64,000 nucleotides of DNA from Nilaparvata lugens (taxonomy: Eukaryota > Arthropoda > Insecta > Hemiptera > Delphacidae), in assembly GCF_014356525.2 (NCBI RefSeq), contig NC_052506.1, positions 15,309,872 to 15,373,871 of the forward strand, written 5' to 3'. The translations under genes were made by a program, and so were the position numbers. Below the pieces are notes generated by a model that was not told the origin of the DNA, made no database searches, and was given only the letters and a program-made list of their open reading frames with translations. This document shows, piece after piece, positions 60,628 to 64,000 of the stretch. Position 1 is the stretch's first letter; each line of letters begins with the position of its first letter.

Positions 60628-61612
60628 GGCCAGACCACATTAAGCATCTTTTCATGCGCCAACCCAATCAGCCAATCGGAGAGATTCCTGCCCTGCCGAC
60701 TCTGACGCCTGAAAAAAACGCTTAAAGCCTTTGCCTTTCACTAGGCTGTTGCTATCACTATGGAAACTATTCAGCTTTACATATTTTGAAAAAGCAACAT
60801 AAAGTTTTCATCGCATCGCTATCAACCACAACCAGTTGCTTTCCTTATGCAAGCAGTATACAATGGTACTATCACTATTAAATCTGAAGTTTTATATTAC
60901 CTACAAATCTTCCTTCTCATCCGAGATTCATTGGAATATATAATTTTGTTTCATTAGTTTTGTATTGCATCCAATAATGATAAATCAAAGCTGTATTATC
61001 TATTCTCGTTATTATTTGTTTACTGTATTATTTTCTCAACTCTCAAGAGAAAATATTAGATACTGATCAAGATAGTATTAGGATTAATTATTTTGCATTT
61101 TTTTCTGAACGCAGTAATTAATTGAATTTATTTTTATTGCAGTATCTTGTGTGGCATGTACTGAGAAGATTCCGCCTCAGGTCGACCTAAGCAATCTTCT
61201 CATTTATCGAACGTATGTTTGTACAATTTGCGACTATAAGTGCTATCGAGCTCAAAGTTTGGTAATCCATATTAGAACTCATACTGGAGAAAAACCGTTT
61301 AGTTGTACATTTTGCGATTACAAATCGTCGACGTCGTCAGCGCTAACTATCCATAAACGAACGCACACAGGAGATAAACCTTTCAGCTGTCCACTTTGTG
61401 CTTACAAGGGCATTTCTTCGTCGTCTTTGATCAAGCACAAGAAATCGCATGCGCTTAGAAAGTTTCGATGTCTGAAATGTGATGAATCGTTCACTACAGA
61501 GGACCGTTTGACGAAGCATACCTGGTTGCAACACCAGAAACCAGGCCCACGTTGCTCCAAGAAAACATTCAAACAGTTGCTAGAACTTAAAAAGTGTTCA
61601 ACTCCCACCTAG
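57079..61612 (+). CDS. C2H2 zinc-finger protein, three coding exons
   Basis: Exons 57079-57114, 58561-58741 and 61143-61612 join in matching phases (0, then 1) to give 228 residues. Exon 1 encodes MRLTRNSLKSRL. Exon 2 encodes a basic then acidic linker (HMRRRRRRRNAQSPP, then NEADSASDDNESAQ), likely a nuclear-localisation region. Exon 3 carries four C2H2 fingers at about residues 99-119, 127-147, 155-175 and 182-203, with TGEKPF and TGDKPF linkers between fingers 1-2 and 2-3. Finger 4 has a longer His spacing (HTWLQH). The tail ends KQLLELKKCSTPT. A sequence-specific nuclear DNA-binding role is the usual inference for linked fingers of this type; target unknown and no orthologue named. Start: the only ATG giving the right phase, directly before a GTAAGT donor. 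AATAAA at 62340-62345 may end the transcript. Exon 3 alone has only a GTG at the edge of its longest frame, so the upstream exons are needed. Confidence 0.87.
58086..58132. repeat. Perfect intronic hairpin
   Basis: ATTTCTAATAAACAAAA and its exact complement TTTTGTTTATTAGAAAT with a 13-base loop, in the first intron of the zinc-finger gene. Could be a relic of a foldback element. Confidence 0.7.
58837..59035. mobile_element. Foldback MITE, family D, intact
   Basis: The ends are CATAGCCACCT and AGGTGGCTATG; inner arms are GGCCCCGGCCTACGATATTG and its complement. ACATTA is repeated directly outside both ends (58831-58836 and 59036-59041), a plausible target duplication. The core TAGGCCTA occurs in each arm. 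Second intron of the zinc-finger gene. Confidence 0.88.
59130..59690. mobile_element. Middle MITE of the nest, family A
   Basis: AAATCACCCCGAAGACTTCT and ATATTGACAACAGGGTTAAC form the left part, and TTAGCATTTGAACAAATGCA the right part, as in the other family A copies. It is interrupted at its TA dinucleotide in ACAGC-TA-GATGG by the family B element. Confidence 0.85.
59224..59597. mobile_element. Inner MITE of the nest, family B
   Basis: The ends TAGTGAGGTCCACGTTATAA and TTATAACGTGGATCTCACTA enclose 374 bases, with TA duplicated at 59222-59223 and 59598-59599. The empty site is preserved in the related element at 35941-35960, which proves the insertion and its borders. The longer interior than in the copy at 43273 is non-coding. 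Confidence 0.92.
60070..60189 (+). other. Candidate alternative terminal exon of the zinc-finger gene
   Basis: A strong acceptor (TTTCCTTTCTACAG) is followed by 40 open codons starting EVSGCNENDNHNRGPSVGPI and stopping inside the family E repeat at 60150. From the exon-2 donor at 58741 the phase is wrong. It fits only if splicing uses an internal CAG-GTGGTG donor after SGSQ. Possible but weak. Confidence 0.2.
60150..60270. repeat. Hairpin SINE-like repeat, family E
   Basis: A TATTTATTTATTCATC tract, a weakly conserved hairpin, and the tail AAATTGTCCAAATAGAGGTT. Same order as the other copies. Confidence 0.5.
60590..60735. repeat. (GA)n microsatellite and degenerate foldback sequence
   Basis: GAGA units from 60590 to 60628, then TTAAGCATCTTTTCATGCGCC facing GACGCCTGAAAAAAACGCTTAA. 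This is probably a worn MITE. Confidence 0.5.
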
Positions 61613-62404
61613 ATTAGTATTCATTTAATAGTGAATTGGACAGGGCTTAGACAATTCATCACTTCTAAATTTAGTATAGATTATAAGCTATTATCGAAAT
61701 TCAATTTCAACACCGATTGATATTAATAATATTCTATATTGACTGATTGACATGCCGTCAATACAGAGCTCTCGTAGATATGTTTAATGAAACAATTTAG
61801 GGCAAATCAACTAAGGGATCCTAAAATACATTTTAGGCTTGTTGATACTCATTTGAACAATACTAACTTGAATGTTGTAGACAAATTGCATCAACATATG
61901 AGTTGTTGACCAACTTTTAGAGATCACTCTAATTGATGTTAATCAATAAGTTATTCAAAATACTATGAGTACCTCTTCTACCATCAGTCAGACTATCTCT
62001 GTTAAAACATTGAAGCAATTATCTTTGAGATAACTAATTTCATTATGTAAATCGCTAGTACAAATATCTGTATATTAATGAAGATTTTAATCTTAGATTA
62101 TTTTTATTCGTGATATTCGAAATTATCAGTCTTTAAGACTCAACTTCCGGGAAAACGCTGTGCGTATTAAATTTAGAATAGAGTATTAGTAGACATTTAT
62201 GAGATAAGTGATTTCAGTTTTTTAATTTGTATTTTTCCAGATTTTTCAAAGTTTATTTTGATTTTTGCTTAAAATAGTGACAAAACTTATTTTCCAATTG
62301 TTCCCAGTTGTTGCTTTGATATTCGTTCTCAATATTTTCAATAAATTGATTTCAACAGTACCATATTCTCATTATTTGTGACTAATAGATCACTACTTAT
62401 TGAA

Positions 62405-62565
62405 TTGAATTTACTTATTTTATTCATTTCATTTATTGTGTAAAATACTATAATCATAATACAATTATGACATTGGAGGAAAAACTAGGCTGAGCCTGTA
62501 CTATTTCTCTCCAAAAATTTTGATAAAATAATGTTAATGTTGTCCAAAAGATATGGTTATGTAAT
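62405..62565. repeat. Hairpin SINE-like repeat, family E
   Basis: A TTATTTTATTCATTTCATTT start, the hairpin CATTGGAGGAAAAACTAGGC with GTACTATTTCTCTCCAA, and the tail TTGTCCAAAAGATATGGTTA. It lies in the 3' flank of the zinc-finger gene. Confidence 0.6.
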
Positions 62566-63294
62566 CACACACTGCTTCGTTACTTGATTTTCGGTCCAGG
62601 AATGATGATTTAAAATTTTGATTTTATACTCTAAATGAATCACAGAATGTATCACAAATTAAAAACTTTAGAAATATTGCACTTATTTAAAAAATTTTAA
62701 TACAAAATCAAAAACCTACTCACTATTTGTAGTAATTATTTTTTAATTCAAGTACTTTATCATCTGTATTTAATTTAATCTTTTACATACCTTCCTACGT
62801 AATTGGAATGAAGGAAGCTTGTGATAGGTTTCATTTTAGATGTACTGAAAAATATTCTCACGATTATTTTAGCTTCCACGGATGGTCCAGTCACTAAAAA
62901 AGATTTAAACTGCTGAGGTGTAAAGGCAGCCAAGCTTTTTTCGTAACTGAACCATCTATACTCTTTAGTTACACCTAACTCAGAGAACTTCCACTAGTCT
63001 TGAAGTACATGTTGAGTGCATTTTTTCATCTTTGAGAGCCCTTTAGTTTAAATTGAAGTGTTTGAGAGAAAAGAAAATGAGGCTAGAATGAAGTAGCGAA
63101 CAAAAACAATTAAACAAATATTTATAATAATATATTTATTTAAGAAAAGAACAAAATAAACAAACAACTTGTGATTTATTTATATTTATGAATGAAATGG
63201 TTAATGATTGTTAAATTCAGTTGATTGCAAGACAACAATAATAGCTACCGTACTTATAAGAAATTATTTAAAATGCTTGAATATATTCTTGAAT
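62566..63294. other. Intergenic and 3' UTR DNA between convergent genes
   Basis: AT-rich. AATAAA signals on the minus strand at 63175-63180 and nearby would serve the gene ending at 63295. Nothing else seen. Confidence 0.4.
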
Positions 63295-63399
63295 TTAGTC
63301 AACATGAGTCTGATTAGAAATGGAAGACTTCATGTTTTCAGCCGTAAGGTTCCCAGATTCTAGTTTCTCTAATAATACCTTCTTTTTGTACTCTTTGAG
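63295..63399 (-). CDS. Last coding exon of an unidentified minus-strand gene
   Basis: After the acceptor TTTTTGGTTTCAG the frame reads LKEYKKKVLLEKLESGNLTA and ENMKSSISNQTHVD, then TAA: 34 residues. The two other frames stop early. The start is charged and heptad-like, suggesting the end of a coiled coil. Upstream exons must lie at higher coordinates, and none was seen in the remaining 600 bases, most of which is repeat. The gene converges on the zinc-finger gene. Family not recognised. Confidence 0.6.
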   Translation of the reverse strand, partial: LKEYKKKVLLEKLESGNLTAENMKSSISNQTHVD

Positions 63400-63619
63400 C
63401 TGAAACCAAAAAGTAATTTCTTAATTAAAATATTTTTCTGACTTAATTGAAATTGAATATTGTACAAGCTAAATCGGTAAATCGCTTGCTGCTGCACTAA
63501 AGAAGGAAATTCATTTTCAAAGTCCATAACCACTATTCACAGCAGAAGAAGAAAACTGTTAAATGTTTCCTTTCTGAAGTTAAAGCTACTTTACAGCTGC
63601 TATAGAAAGCATAATATAC

Positions 63620-64000
63620 AGAGTGGGTGAAACGGCTTAGATCTAGAACGGCTTAATATCTCATACACAAAAATAATTTGACGGTGGGTGTGATTGAGGA
63701 TCCTACTCAAATTGAAAATACTACTTTATAATTACTTTAAAAATCTGGTCCGCCATATTGAATGCAACTTCATTTTTTAAATAGGAAGGTGGTCGTGCGA
63801 TACATGATTTCGATAGGGAATTTGAAGTAAAAATGAATGGTGGAAACCGCATATCGATATCTCAAACCGTTTTGGAAATATTCACATTATTAATCAATAC
63901 TATCCAAAGCAGAAAAGAGAGAAAGAAGTCTGAGAACGGCTTAGTATATCATAAAAAGAAGTGATTACAAGGTAGGTGTGATTGGGGATGTTACTCGAAT
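63620..64000. repeat. Start of an element with internal tandem repeats, cut by the window edge
   Basis: AGAACGGCTTAATATCTCAT at about 63645 and AGAACGGCTTAGTATATCAT at about 63934 start two repeats of some 289 bases. Both continue into GGTGTGATTG-GGAT-TACTC. Only one and a fraction units are visible. Confidence 0.6.

Noticed and set aside
61343..61608. Minus-strand frames opposite the zinc fingers
   Set aside because: Shadows of the C2H2 exon.

Overview
The window looks like AT-rich chromosomal DNA of a hemipteran insect, most like a planthopper. Genes are split by introns with GT/AG borders, several families of foldback and TIR elements (MITEs) are present, an RTE-type retrotransposon relic is present, and the palindrome TAGGCCTA is strongly over-represented. 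Species assignment is inference; no marker gene names the species. Gene models below were built by reading exons by eye and requiring splice phases to match.

Region 1 (1-7183, minus strand): four coding exons of an LIM-only transcriptional cofactor, the insect LMO gene Beadex (Bx/dLMO). Both LIM domains are complete. The C-terminal end lies left of the window, and the first coding exon was not found. Region 2 (7184 to about 41400): roughly 34 kb with no convincing protein gene. Quiet AT-rich DNA alternates with 0.3-1 kb GC-richer patches carrying many TAATTA-type cores. This is what the regulatory landscape or long 5' introns of a developmental gene would look like. It also holds MITEs, microsatellites, tandem duplications, one plus-strand core-promoter match near 38966-38995 and one unexplained minus-strand ORF (38012-38326).

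Region 3 (41440-52802, plus strand): an RTE retrotransposon 3' relic and a SINE-like element are followed by a split gene for a protein of about 539 residues. It has a long hydrophilic N-terminal part and a C-terminal cluster of membrane segments; I do not recognise the family. One of its exons appears to derive from a dispersed repeat, and one junction has an unresolved frame conflict. Its largest intron contains a small antisense gene (48699-48875, minus) for a secreted, cationic two-cysteine peptide with its own likely promoter and 5' UTR exon. Two adjoining kappa-B-like decamers lie further upstream of it.

Region 4 (52803-57078): intergenic DNA with a high-copy repeat ending in (TA)n and two foldback MITEs. 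Region 5 (57079-61612, plus strand): a three-exon gene for a 228-residue protein with a basic N-terminus and four C2H2 zinc fingers. Its second intron holds a three-level nest of MITEs, one inside another. Region 6 (61613-64000): 3' flank, the last coding exon of a further minus-strand gene (63295-63399, convergent with the zinc-finger gene), and the start of a tandemly repeated element at the right edge.

The clearest candidates for something undescribed are the nested peptide gene with its kappa-B-like motifs, the unrecognised membrane-protein gene with a repeat-derived exon, and the tRNA-like Pol III box pair inside a foldback transposon.
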